A stretch of DNA of 64,000 bases from JAICXG01 sp963801255 (GTDB lineage Bacteria; Verrucomicrobiota; Verrucomicrobiia; Chthoniobacterales; UBA10450). The notes beneath the pieces are model-generated. The model saw nothing but the letters and a program-made list of their open reading frames with translations. It was not told the origin of the DNA and did not search any database. A program made the translations under genes and the position numbers. Where the stretch lies: assembly GCA_963801255.1 (NCBI GenBank), contig CAWDEC010000008.1, forward strand, positions 124,001 through 188,000. The letters run 5' to 3'. Below, in pieces: positions 34,517 to 43,889 of this stretch. Positions within the stretch are counted from its first letter, which is position 1. The number at the start of each line of letters is the position of its first letter.

Positions 34517-36337
34517 ATGAAAATGGGACGACGTGCGATCATCCTGCTGTTTTTTTTTGGATCGTTAGGCATTTCGTTAGGTGAGAACGTGGTTGCCCCA
34601 ACGCAGGCGGAAATTGGGGTCATGTATACCGCTGCGGCAGAGGAAGTGAATGCCGGAAATTACGGCGAGGCGTTAAAAAAACTGGACGCGATCGATGCCC
34701 GGCAACCTGACGTGGCGATGGCAAAAAACCTGCGCGGGGTCGCTTTGATGCGAATGGGGGAATTGGGTCTTGCGGAAAAAGCGCTGCAAAAAGCGAAAGA
34801 GCTCGATCCCAATCTTTGGGAAGCCCGCTTTAATCTGGCGGAGGTTCCCTTCCTGCAAAAGAACTGGTCGGAAGCGCGGGACCGCTTCGAAGCGCTGGCA
34901 AGAGAGCCTAACGAGCAAAGGAGTGCTGCGACAGACGATCTGATTCAATTCAAAATCTATCTTACCTGGCTGCTGCAACACAAGGAGCGGCAGACTAACG
35001 AACTGCTCCAGCGCCTCAAGGCTTCCTCTGCCACTCCGGCTTATTATTGTGCGCAAGCGGCCCTGGCGTTTCAGCAAAAGGATATGACCGAGGCGCGGGT
35101 GAATCTGCGGGCCGCGGAGAAGGCTTTTCCGCCGCTGCAAACAAAGCTTTTTCTCGAGTCGTTTTACGAGATTGGTTGGCTGAAAAAACCGGATGGCTAT
35201 GTGCCGGTGGCGCTGGAGGCGACGTCGGAAACTGATCGCGCCGCGAGTGTGCAAAGCCACCTTAAGGAAGCCGAACAAGCCTATCGAGAAGGCGATTACG
35301 AGCAGGCGTTGCAATTACTCCAGCAGGTGGATGCGATGGCGCCGGATCAGGCCGTAACCAACAATTTGCGAGGCGAGATTTCCCTCGCACAGGGAGATCT
35401 GGACAAAGCGGAGTCGTCTTTTCGCAATGCGCTGGTAGCCAATCCGCAGTTGGAGGAAGCCCACTTTAATCTGGCGCAGATTCCACTGAGGAAAGGCGAT
35501 TATGAAGAGGCGCGCAAACAACTGGAAGAGTTACAAGGTGCTGGCTCGGGAGTCACTGGGCGGCAGCGCGTCCGCGAGCAGCTGGTTCGGTACGAGATAT
35601 ATCTCACTCTCTTGCTCCAAGACCGCGATGGCGCGGCGCAAAAAGCGATGGAGCAATTCACGATGGCAGACGAAACGCCGGCTCTCTACTACGCGCAGGC
35701 TGCGTGGGCTTTCAAGCATCAGAACCCGCGCCAGGGAAGGAATTGGGTGGCAAACGCAGCAAATCTCTTTTCGCCGGAACAGAATCGTATTTTCGCAGCG
35801 CCTCTGAGTGACTTTGGTTGGTTAGGCAACGCGCCGAAAGTCACTCCTACGCCAACAGCCGCCTTCGTCCAAGTGAGTCCATCACCTGCCGCGCAACCGG
35901 CGCCGTCCGCAACGGCTGAGAAATCTCCCGTGGCTGTGAATGATGAGAATGCTGGCGCAACGCAACCTCCATTAAGCGCCACTCCGGCAGAATCACCCGC
36001 GACAAAAAAAGTTGTACGCGAGAAGGGCAAACGAAAGCACCGTGACGAAGTGGAACAATCTAGCGCCGGCGAAGATCACAAAACGGCTGCAAAGCCTAAG
36101 GAGGAAAGGAAGCCGCGAAGAAGAAAAAGTGCCTCGAAGGAGGCTTCGCCAAAACCATCGCCTACTCCGAGCCCAACGCCTGCCGCCACTCCCGAAGCAA
36201 CACGACGAGCGCCGTTGCAACAGTTTGGGGAGACGGTAGTGCATGTGTTGACTTCTCCGTTTCGTCGCCGAGCTACGAAAGAACCAAGCCCGACGCCTTC
36301 GCCGAGCATGACGATCGCGCCGCATCCTGGCCCTTAG
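34517..36337 (+). CDS. Secreted TPR-repeat protein (paralogue 1)
   Basis: 606 residues. The signal peptide begins MGRRAIILLFFFGSLGISLG, and two motif copies (34562, 34574) encode its two SLG triplets. Two homologous TPR units follow, each with a NYGEAL/DYEQAL helix, a NLRG segment, an EARFNLAEVPF/EAHFNLAQIPL helix and a long gap. The C-terminus is a Pro/Lys/Ser-rich tail ending SPTPSPTP-like. It likely makes a periplasmic or surface protein-protein scaffold. The next gene is a paralogue. Confidence 0.82.
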   Translation: MKMGRRAIILLFFFGSLGISLGENVVAPTQAEIGVMYTAAAEEVNAGNYGEALKKLDAIDARQPDVAMAKNLRGVALMRMGELGLAEKALQKAKELDPNLWEARFNLAEVPFLQKNWSEARDRFEALAREPNEQRSAATDDLIQFKIYLTWLLQHKERQTNELLQRLKASSATPAYYCAQAALAFQQKDMTEARVNLRAAEKAFPPLQTKLFLESFYEIGWLKKPDGYVPVALEATSETDRAASVQSHLKEAEQAYREGDYEQALQLLQQVDAMAPDQAVTNNLRGEISLAQGDLDKAESSFRNALVANPQLEEAHFNLAQIPLRKGDYEEARKQLEELQGAGSGVTGRQRVREQLVRYEIYLTLLLQDRDGAAQKAMEQFTMADETPALYYAQAAWAFKHQNPRQGRNWVANAANLFSPEQNRIFAAPLSDFGWLGNAPKVTPTPTAAFVQVSPSPAAQPAPSATAEKSPVAVNDENAGATQPPLSATPAESPATKKVVREKGKRKHRDEVEQSSAGEDHKTAAKPKEERKPRRRKSASKEASPKPSPTPSPTPAATPEATRRAPLQQFGETVVHVLTSPFRRRATKEPSPTPSPSMTIAPHPGP

Positions 36338-36397
36338 CTTGGGGCGCGTAATTAAAACTTGTCATCCTTAAATAGTCGCCGTTTGATGCGCGCCGTT

Positions 36398-39300
36398 ATG
36401 AAGATTCGAAAGTTCATGGGTATCGTTCTCCTGCTCCTGACTCCTTTCTTTGCGCTCGGCGTTCCCCCGGAGAAGTCAGAGCTGGAAGCGACGTACGACA
36501 AAGCGTTTCGCGCGTTTGACAGCGGAAACTATGACGAGGCGCTCAAGGCTCTCGATGCGGTCGATAAACGTCAACCTGACCTGGCGGAATCGCTCAATCT
36601 GCGGGGCGTGGTTTATATGCGCCAAAAAAAATACGACAAAGCAGAGACGGCTTTGCGCAAGGCGATTTCGATCGAGCCAAAATTTTGGAACGCCAGCTTT
36701 AACCTCGCCGAAATTCCCTTCCTGAAAAAAGACTGGCAGGAGGCGCGCAACCGCTTTGAGGCTTTGGTCGCAGGCGAGAACCAAAATCTGCAGCCCGAAA
36801 CCGGACAGCTCATTCAATACAAGATCCTGCTCACTTTCGTCCTTCAGGGAAAGGAGAACACGGTCGATTGGATCATGAACAAGTTCGAATCGGCGAAGGA
36901 CAGCCCGGCCCTTTATTACTCGAACGCCGCGCTCGCCTTTCAGCACGACAATCAGAAAGAGGCGAACGAGTGGCTGGGCGCGGCAAAAAAACATTTCTCC
37001 GAGCCTTTAAACAAGCTGTATGTCGAATCCTTTTACGAAATCGGCTGGATGCAAAAACCGCCCGGCGAATCGCGCGCGGCGATTGAAATCACTTCCGCGA
37101 CCGAACGCGCTGAACGCCTGAAGGGAGACGCGAAGGCTAATTTTGAAAAAGCGGAACGCGCTTTCGAACAGCACGATTTCGACGGCGCCCTGAAGTCTCT
37201 TGACCTTGCGGAGGCAGCCGTGCCTAACGAAGCCCCTTACGATAACCTCCGCGGCGAAATCCTGATGGAGCAAGGCAAGTTCGATGAGGCCGAGATCGTC
37301 CTGCGCAAGGCTTTCGCTGCCGATCCGAAGTTCCGCGAAGCGGAATACAACCTCGCGCAGATTCCTTTCAAAAAGGGCGAATACGCCAAGGCGCGCGATC
37401 GCTTCGAAGCGCTCTTTGGGGAAACGCCCGGAGACGACAAAAACCAGGCGTCGCAGCTGATCAAATATAAGATTTTTCTCACTCTGCTTCTCGAGGGGAA
37501 AGAGAACGAAGCCCAACAGCTGATGGATCAATTCAAGTTTACCGGTGACACCCCGGCGCTTTATTATGCGCACGCCGCCTGGGAGTTTAAGCATAGGCAT
37601 CAGGATGAAGGGACTGATTGGGTCAGCTCTGCCCGCAAGATCTATCCGCCTCCGCTCAACATGGTTTTTGCCGACTCCCTTTACGACTTGGGATGGCTGA
37701 AAAAATCCGGCACGGAAACGCCACCAACCCTTGCCTTGGCGCAGGTCGACGCTTCGCCGACCGAGCCGACCCCTACTATGCGACTCGGTCAATCGGAATC
37801 ATTGCTGGCGCCGGGAGCTCCCAGTCCAGGAGAGAGTCCTGCCGCTGCGGTAGGTTCCACTCTGGCGTCGGCCGCTGCCAATTCGTCGCCCGTTGCAACG
37901 GCTGCTCCCGTGGTGACAGTGGCCAAGGCTTCGCCCGCAGAATCAGTTCCTTCGAAGGTTAGCGCGGCCAAATCTCCTGTGAAAACGAGCGGCGCGAAAA
38001 CTGTCTCGCAAAGTGCCCCCGCCACTGCAGCGCCGACAGAAGCTCAAAGCGGTCCGCCTGCGCTCGCCGAAATGAGCGATCGGGGGTTTCGTCCCAGCAC
38101 TTTGTTGGCTGGGAGCGTTCTGGTGGCCGGAATCTTGCTTCTCGTTTGGCTCGTAATGCAACAAGCCCGTCGCAATCTTACCGCAGTGCCCGCCTATCAG
38201 TCGCCTGGCGCTCCGGTTACTGGGCCTGCTTTTGGCGACGAAGAGAAATCTCAACTGCCCAGCGAGGGCAAGGCTTCGCGCGATCTCGTCTCGACCGGCC
38301 CGCCAAAACTTTCTCTTAACCTGCAGGGTAGAGAGCCTTCTGTCCGTGCGGCTGTTCTGCCAGCCACGGCAGGTGGCCTCGCTCCAAGTGTAACTGGGCC
38401 GGCCATTTCGCCTGACGAATCGACACAATCGGAAGCGGAATCGTCGAAGCAAAAACCCTCCGAGCTTGCGCAATCAGCTCAAGCAATTGTTCCACCCGCT
38501 TTACCAATTACACCCACGCCCGCTGTGGCAAACCTGCCGCAGCCGCCCGAAGAGAAATCAGAGGTCGAGCAACCGCCCTTGCGCGACAAGGAAGAAGTTT
38601 CATTGCCAGCAGTCCCCGCGACGGAAATCGCCGTTACGACACCAATCGCCAAGAGTTTCGAGAAAACAGAAGCTGCCGTCGAGAAGAGCGACTCCGCCAC
38701 GGCGAAAGTTGAAACGACCGCGCGCAAAGAATCTGATCTCCCGCAAACGTTCACAAAACTGGAGCCCAAAGAATTTGAACCTGAAAAGGTTGAGCCGGAA
38801 TCGGCTGAGCGGGCGGGAGTCGAAGCCAGCCGCGAAGAAGGTGAAAAGGTTGAGCCTACGGAGCTTGAGCCGGTGAAGTTTGAGGCCGCGAAAATCGAAA
38901 CTCCAACAAGCGAACCTTTAAAGGTAGAGGCTGCCAAAGCCGAGGATGAAGCGCTGAAGGAAGCCAAGGCCGAAGCGGAGGAACCGTTCGCAAAAGAACC
39001 TGAAACCAAAACAGGCTTTCCAGCTTCGGGCGACGAGAAAATGGAACCGGTTTTCGACGTCGAGGAACAGATTGGTCAGGGTGCGTCTGTGCCAGAATTG
39101 ACCACCGCCTTTGCTCCCGAACCCGCGATCTCTGAGCTGGCGCAACCCGAACCGGAATCGCCACTCGAGCTCATTGAACCTGAGGAGGAAGTCGCCGCAG
39201 CGATCGCCATCCGCCGCCCCATTTACTCTCCAATTGAAACTCCATCGTTCGCTTCCAAGATCATTTCCACTGAACCCATCCGTCTGCAGTCAACTACACC

Positions 39301-39970
39301 AGTAATCATGCCTGAAACCACCATCGCTCCCACGTCCGCTCCTGCCATGCGTCCTGCTCCGCCGATAGTGTCGGTGCAACAGCCCGTTGGCGGAATGCGC
39401 ACCACCGTGCAACTCACCTTCTCACTTGAGATTGCGTCCATGCAGCTCACGCCCACTTTCAAAATGAGCGGTCTCCAGCTCAAGCCAATCTCGCGCGTTG
39501 TTTCGATGCGCCTGGCGCCTTCGCAGGATCCGCAACCACCCATGAATCTGCAGGTCACTTTCGAGGTGGCGAAGATTGAGCTAACGAATGGGGCGATCGG
39601 TACCGTTCGTTTGCTTCCGTCAATCCAGCAAAAGCCGGCTGTGCTCACGTCGCCCTCCTTTTCGATCACCGGCCTCGAACTGGTCAGTCAGGGGGCGGCG
39701 CCCGTCCAGTTGACCCCAACGCATCAGGAACAGGCGTCAGTCCATCTCACAGCGGAATTTCAAATCGCGGCGATCGAGTTTACGCCACTCTTCGAGATCG
39801 CCACCATCGTCCTCAACTCGACCTCGAAGAAAGTTTTCATGCAACTGCCTGGTTCGGGACCGAGCTCGATCGACGGCGCTCCGGTCTTCGAAATTGAAAA
39901 CGTCCAGCTCGGCGGCAGCAACGAACTGGGTTTGATTCACGTCGCGCCCAGCGGCGGAATCGGCGTCTAA
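36398..39970 (+). CDS. Large TPR protein with membrane helix and novel C-terminal repeats (paralogue 2)
   Basis: About 1190 residues from ATG 36398. It starts with a hydrophobic signal (FMGIVLLLLTPFFALG), then two TPR units very like paralogue 1 (NYDEALKALDAVDKRQ; DFDGALKSLDLAE), a membrane helix near residue 570 (LLAGSVLVAGILLLVWLVM), a Pro/Glu/Lys-rich linker, and a C-terminal 190-residue region of about five copies of a strand-like unit (FSLEIASMQLTP, FEVAKIELT, FSITGLELV, FQIAAIEFTP, FEIATIVLN). I do not know this repeat. Almost no window motifs lie in the gene (one at 37223). Confidence 0.8.
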   Translation: MKIRKFMGIVLLLLTPFFALGVPPEKSELEATYDKAFRAFDSGNYDEALKALDAVDKRQPDLAESLNLRGVVYMRQKKYDKAETALRKAISIEPKFWNASFNLAEIPFLKKDWQEARNRFEALVAGENQNLQPETGQLIQYKILLTFVLQGKENTVDWIMNKFESAKDSPALYYSNAALAFQHDNQKEANEWLGAAKKHFSEPLNKLYVESFYEIGWMQKPPGESRAAIEITSATERAERLKGDAKANFEKAERAFEQHDFDGALKSLDLAEAAVPNEAPYDNLRGEILMEQGKFDEAEIVLRKAFAADPKFREAEYNLAQIPFKKGEYAKARDRFEALFGETPGDDKNQASQLIKYKIFLTLLLEGKENEAQQLMDQFKFTGDTPALYYAHAAWEFKHRHQDEGTDWVSSARKIYPPPLNMVFADSLYDLGWLKKSGTETPPTLALAQVDASPTEPTPTMRLGQSESLLAPGAPSPGESPAAAVGSTLASAAANSSPVATAAPVVTVAKASPAESVPSKVSAAKSPVKTSGAKTVSQSAPATAAPTEAQSGPPALAEMSDRGFRPSTLLAGSVLVAGILLLVWLVMQQARRNLTAVPAYQSPGAPVTGPAFGDEEKSQLPSEGKASRDLVSTGPPKLSLNLQGREPSVRAAVLPATAGGLAPSVTGPAISPDESTQSEAESSKQKPSELAQSAQAIVPPALPITPTPAVANLPQPPEEKSEVEQPPLRDKEEVSLPAVPATEIAVTTPIAKSFEKTEAAVEKSDSATAKVETTARKESDLPQTFTKLEPKEFEPEKVEPESAERAGVEASREEGEKVEPTELEPVKFEAAKIETPTSEPLKVEAAKAEDEALKEAKAEAEEPFAKEPETKTGFPASGDEKMEPVFDVEEQIGQGASVPELTTAFAPEPAISELAQPEPESPLELIEPEEEVAAAIAIRRPIYSPIETPSFASKIISTEPIRLQSTTPVIMPETTIAPTSAPAMRPAPPIVSVQQPVGGMRTTVQLTFSLEIASMQLTPTFKMSGLQLKPISRVVSMRLAPSQDPQPPMNLQVTFEVAKIELTNGAIGTVRLLPSIQQKPAVLTSPSFSITGLELVSQGAAPVQLTPTHQEQASVHLTAEFQIAAIEFTPLFEIATIVLNSTSKKVFMQLPGSGPSSIDGAPVFEIENVQLGGSNELGLIHVAPSGGIGV

Positions 39971-40061
39971 CGATTGCGGAAAGCCGCTGCGCTCGGCAGG
40001 CCCCTCCTTGCAGAGGGATGCTTTGAGTGAAAACCGTGTAGGCGGCACGACAAGGCCGTGC

Positions 40062-41171
40062 CTAACGAAACTGCTTCCAATTAAGCGAACGGAGCTGTTT
40101 GGGTAAAAACTCTCCATCCCGCCTGACGAGATCGCCGTCGAAATAGATCTCTCCCCCGCCGTAATCCTGGCGCTGAATGCTCACCATGTCCCAGTGCACC
40201 TGACTGCGATTGCCATTATCGGCTTCCTGGTAGGCCTGGCCTGGCGTGAAATGGAATGAGCCGGCGATCTTCTCGTCAAAAAGAATATCGCGCATCGGAT
40301 GCATGATGTAGGGATTGCAGCCTAACGAAAACTCGCCGATGTAACGCGCCCCCGCATCTGAGTCGAGCACCGCGTTTAGCTTTTTCGGGTTGTTACTCGT
40401 CGCCTCGACAATTTTTCCATCCCGGAAATCGAGGCGGATATTGTCGAAAGCCGTGCTCTGATAAACCGTCGGCGCGTTAAATGTCACGTGCCCCTGAACG
40501 GAATCTTTCACCGGACAGCTGAATACTTCGCCGTCCGGAATGTTGCGATCCCCACCGCAAATGATTGCGGGAATGCCTTTGATGCTGAAGCGCAGATCGG
40601 TTCCCGGACTCTTGATCTGCACCTGGTCAGTTTTTTCCATGAGCGTTTTAAGCGCCTTCATTCCAGGCACGAGCTTGCGGTAGTCGAGGGTGCAGACCTT
40701 GAAGAAGAAATCCTCAAACGCTTCTGTGCTCATGTTTGCGAGCTGCGCCATCGCGGGCGTCGGCCAGCGCAGAACAACCCATTTCGTTTTCTGGACACGC
40801 TCATCCTGCAAAGGCCGCATCTTTTTCGCCACCAGCTTCATCTTATCAATCGGGACGTCGGCCAATTCGCTGATGTTATTGCTCCCGCGAATGGCGATGT
40901 AGGCGTCCATTTTTTTCATGCGCGCCAACTCGTGCGAAGCCGCGATCTCGAGCTGTTTGTCGCTCGCTTCCATCGCCAGTTCGCGGCTGACCTGCGCGCG
41001 ATGGATTTGGACGAACGGTATGGCCTTCGCTTTTCGTGTGGCGCGAATGAGCGCAATGGTCATTTCTTCCGGTGCGTCGAACGACTCGATCAGGACTTTT
41101 TCATCGCGTTTCAGGCTTGTGGAATACTCGACCAGGAGACCGGCGAGCTTATCGAAACGGGCGTCTTGCAT
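40062..41171 (-). CDS. Aminopeptidase, M29 (thermophilic aminopeptidase) family
   Basis: 369 residues, a common M29 length. Metal ligands are expected around the acidic segment AGEFSLG-like reading IGEFSLGCNPYI, CGGDRNIPDGEVFSCP, and the C-terminal FHFTPGQAYQEADNGNR plus VHWDM. These dinuclear metallo-enzymes trim N-terminal residues. Start ATG 41171 (MQDARFDKLAGLLVEYS) is standard. The stop is CGT-TAG inside the motif at 40061, and motif 40321 lies in the coding sequence. Confidence 0.88.
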   Translation of the reverse strand: MQDARFDKLAGLLVEYSTSLKRDEKVLIESFDAPEEMTIALIRATRKAKAIPFVQIHRAQVSRELAMEASDKQLEIAASHELARMKKMDAYIAIRGSNNISELADVPIDKMKLVAKKMRPLQDERVQKTKWVVLRWPTPAMAQLANMSTEAFEDFFFKVCTLDYRKLVPGMKALKTLMEKTDQVQIKSPGTDLRFSIKGIPAIICGGDRNIPDGEVFSCPVKDSVQGHVTFNAPTVYQSTAFDNIRLDFRDGKIVEATSNNPKKLNAVLDSDAGARYIGEFSLGCNPYIMHPMRDILFDEKIAGSFHFTPGQAYQEADNGNRSQVHWDMVSIQRQDYGGGEIYFDGDLVRRDGEFLPKQLRSLNWKQFR

Positions 41172-41195
41172 AGGCGTTTATCATTCCACTGCGAA

Positions 41196-42458
41196 TCAAC
41201 GATGCAAACCTTCGCCTCTATGGAGCAAATGCGCCGCAAACGCTCCATCGAAATGATCGCGAAAGGGCAGCTTTTCTTTGCAACTCGTCAGGCAAAAATC
41301 TGAACGGCTGGCGAGAAATGATTGCACGACTTCGTCATTTTCCTCCGGCTCGAGACTGCAGGTGCTGTAGACTAACGAACCGCCGGGTTTGAGCAGCGGT
41401 GCAACCGCACGCAGAATGGTCAGCTGCTCCTGTGCCATGTGCGCAATATCGTCCGGCCGCAGACGCCAGCGCACATCGACGCGGCGGCCCATCACGCCGG
41501 TGTTGGTGCAGGGCGCGTCGAGCAGGATTTTGTCAAATGATCCCTCTATCAAACCGGTCGCCCGAACCGAGCGGTCGTTTGTCCAGTCGCAAGCCAGGAT
41601 GCGCGCATTTTTAACTCCCAGCCTAACGAAATTTTCTCGCAGTCGCTGCAGGCGCGATTCTTCGCGATCGACGGCGATTAGAATCCCTTCGTTAGTCATC
41701 ATCTCGGCGAGATAAGCCGACTTACCGCCGGGAGCCGCACAGGCGTCGAGGACCTTTTCCCCGGGCTTTGGCTCGAGCAGTTCGCAGGCGATCGCGGTAC
41801 TGGGATCCTGGACATAACAGTCGCCAGCTTGCGCGGGAGCCGACGGATGAGAAAGGGCGACAAAGTTCGTGCTGTCGGGAAGAAGGGAGCTTTCAGGATA
41901 GAGTCGCAAAAACTCTTTCGTGGTCAGTTTGAGCCGATTCACGCGCGCATAAACCAAGGCGGGCTGATTGTTCCAGTGGCAGAGTTCCAGCGTCGCTTCG
42001 TTTCCAAACTGCCGCGCCCATTTCTCGATGAGAAACGCCGGTTGCGAATAACGCACCGCGATCGGTTGGGTTTTCGCCAGGTTCGTTAGGCTAACCTTTT
42101 CGCGGAGCGCGCGGCGGAGAACAGCATTGATCAACCTGCGGGTCCGCGCCTGGGCCAGTTCGACCGTTTCAAAGACCGCGGCGTGCGGTGCGACCTCGAG
42201 CACCATGATTTGATAAAGACCGAGCCGCAGAAGATCGCGCGCCGCGGTTTCGAGTCGATCGGAACGGAGCCGATCGATCCAGAAATCGAGCAAGGTCAGG
42301 TTGCGCAGGACTCCATAAAAAATCTCGAGGGCAAAAGCGCGATCGGCCATGCCTAACGAACTGCGTGCCATGAGATCACTGGCGATAGAATTGGCAAATT
42401 CGCGGCCTTTCCGCCAACGAATGAGAGCTTCAAGAGCGAGCGAGCGTGCCGAGTTCAT
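41196..42458 (-). CDS. rsmB: 16S rRNA (cytosine-967-C5)-methyltransferase RsmB/Sun
   Basis: 420 residues. The N-terminal NusB-like RNA-binding domain is followed by the SAM-binding LDACAAPGGKSAYLAEMM, DAPCTNTGVMGRR and the catalytic cysteine in VYSTCSLEPEENDEVV. It methylates C967 of 16S rRNA. Three motif copies lie inside (41622, 42083, 42352). Confidence 0.93.
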   Translation of the reverse strand: MNSARSLALEALIRWRKGREFANSIASDLMARSSLGMADRAFALEIFYGVLRNLTLLDFWIDRLRSDRLETAARDLLRLGLYQIMVLEVAPHAAVFETVELAQARTRRLINAVLRRALREKVSLTNLAKTQPIAVRYSQPAFLIEKWARQFGNEATLELCHWNNQPALVYARVNRLKLTTKEFLRLYPESSLLPDSTNFVALSHPSAPAQAGDCYVQDPSTAIACELLEPKPGEKVLDACAAPGGKSAYLAEMMTNEGILIAVDREESRLQRLRENFVRLGVKNARILACDWTNDRSVRATGLIEGSFDKILLDAPCTNTGVMGRRVDVRWRLRPDDIAHMAQEQLTILRAVAPLLKPGGSLVYSTCSLEPEENDEVVQSFLASRSDFCLTSCKEKLPFRDHFDGAFAAHLLHRGEGLHR

Positions 42459-42544
42459 AAGAGGCGCGCTCTAGGCGACAGGTGGCCTAACGAAGTGCGG
42501 CACCTGGAAACGAGCCAGGACTCGAAAGCGCGCACTTGATGTCG

Positions 42545-43858
42545 CTAGGCAGGTTTGTGCGCCGGCCGACCGATCGAGGTGTAATGGAAACCGAGTTTGC
42601 TCATCGTTTCCGGGTCGAAGAGGTTGCGCCCGTCGAAAACGAGCGGGGTATGCATTTTGTCGCGCACCTGTGCGAGATTGACATTACGGAATTCGTCCCA
42701 TTCCGTCGCGATAACGAGTGCTTCCGCCTCCTCCACCGCTTCGAGTGCGGTGTTCGTTAGGCGAGCTTGGGCGATTGCTTTTACCTGGCGCGCTTTTTCC
42801 ATCCCTTTGGGATCGTAGGCGGAAACCTGTGCGCCTTCGCGCAGCATTTCGCTGACCAACTCGATGGCAACGGATGACCGGATATCGTCGGTGTTTGGCT
42901 TAAAGGTCAATCCCCAAACGGCGATCTTTTTGTCGCGCAAAACCCAAAGTGCTTCGCGCACCATCCGGAGAAAACGATCCTTTTGCGAGGCATTGATGCG
43001 CTGGACTTCCTTCAGCAGGTTGAAAGGCACGCCGAGCTGCTCACTGATGGTGATGAAGGCGGCAATGTCTTTCGGAAAACAGGAACCGCCGTAGCCAATT
43101 CCGGCGTTAAGAAAATTGCGCCCGATCCGCCGATCCATTCCGATGCCGTCGGCTACTTTTTCCACGTCAGCGCCGCTCGCTTCGCAAATCGCGGACACGG
43201 CGTTGATGTATGAAATCTTGAGTGCAAGAAAGGAATTGGCGGCATGCTTAATGAGCTCCGCGCTGTTAATGTCGGTCACCAGAACCGGGGCCATGAACGG
43301 TTCGTAAACCTTTGTCATCAAACCGATCGCGCGCTCGCTGGAGGCGCCGATCACAATTCGGTCCGGCTTCATCAAATCCGCGACGGCGCAGCCCTCGCGC
43401 AAAAATTCCGGATTGCTCACGACATCAAACTCGGCGCCATGTTTGTTGTAGCGTTTGATTGATTCCGAGACTTTCTCCCCTGTCTTCACCGGCACGGTGC
43501 TCTTGTCCACGATAACCCGATAGTCGGTAAGGACGCCGGCAATCTCGCGGGCGACTTTCTCAATAAAGCTGAGGTCGACACTACCGTCTGGCTCCTGCGG
43601 TGTCGGCACGGCGATGAAAATGACCTGACCGTGATCGACACCCTCTTTGATGCTGCTTGTGAAACGCAGGCGTTGCGCAGAGACGTTGCGGTGCACAATC
43701 TCTTCCAGCCCCGGCTCGTAAATCGGCACTTTGCCCTGCTGGAGCGATTCGATTTTACGTTCGTCGTTATCGACGCAAACGACGTTGTGCCCGACATCGG
43801 CGAAACACGCGCCAGTCACGAGCCCGACGTAACCGGAACCGATAATTGAGAGGTCCAT
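42545..43858 (-). CDS. UDP-glucose 6-dehydrogenase
   Basis: 437 residues. SIIGSGYVGLVTGACFADVG is the NAD motif, VDKSTVPVKTGEKV, NPEFLREGCAVADLMKPDR, the catalytic cysteine in GYGGSCFPKDIAAF, and the C-terminal GLTFKPNTDDIRSS all match. It oxidises UDP-glucose to UDP-glucuronate for capsule or other surface polysaccharides. The stop TAG is in CCTAGCGA, a one-base variant of the window motif. ugd, tuaD and kfiD are all possible symbols. Confidence 0.95.
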   Translation of the reverse strand: MDLSIIGSGYVGLVTGACFADVGHNVVCVDNDERKIESLQQGKVPIYEPGLEEIVHRNVSAQRLRFTSSIKEGVDHGQVIFIAVPTPQEPDGSVDLSFIEKVAREIAGVLTDYRVIVDKSTVPVKTGEKVSESIKRYNKHGAEFDVVSNPEFLREGCAVADLMKPDRIVIGASSERAIGLMTKVYEPFMAPVLVTDINSAELIKHAANSFLALKISYINAVSAICEASGADVEKVADGIGMDRRIGRNFLNAGIGYGGSCFPKDIAAFITISEQLGVPFNLLKEVQRINASQKDRFLRMVREALWVLRDKKIAVWGLTFKPNTDDIRSSVAIELVSEMLREGAQVSAYDPKGMEKARQVKAIAQARLTNTALEAVEEAEALVIATEWDEFRNVNLAQVRDKMHTPLVFDGRNLFDPETMSKLGFHYTSIGRPAHKPA

Positions 43859-43889
43859 GAACGTTTAAAGGATTCGGCTTTGTCCTAAG

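Noticed and set aside
37943..39009. Long frames in the opposite strand of the large TPR gene
   Set aside because: They are Ser/Ala-rich shadows of the Pro/Glu/Lys linker and have no start signals or family likeness.
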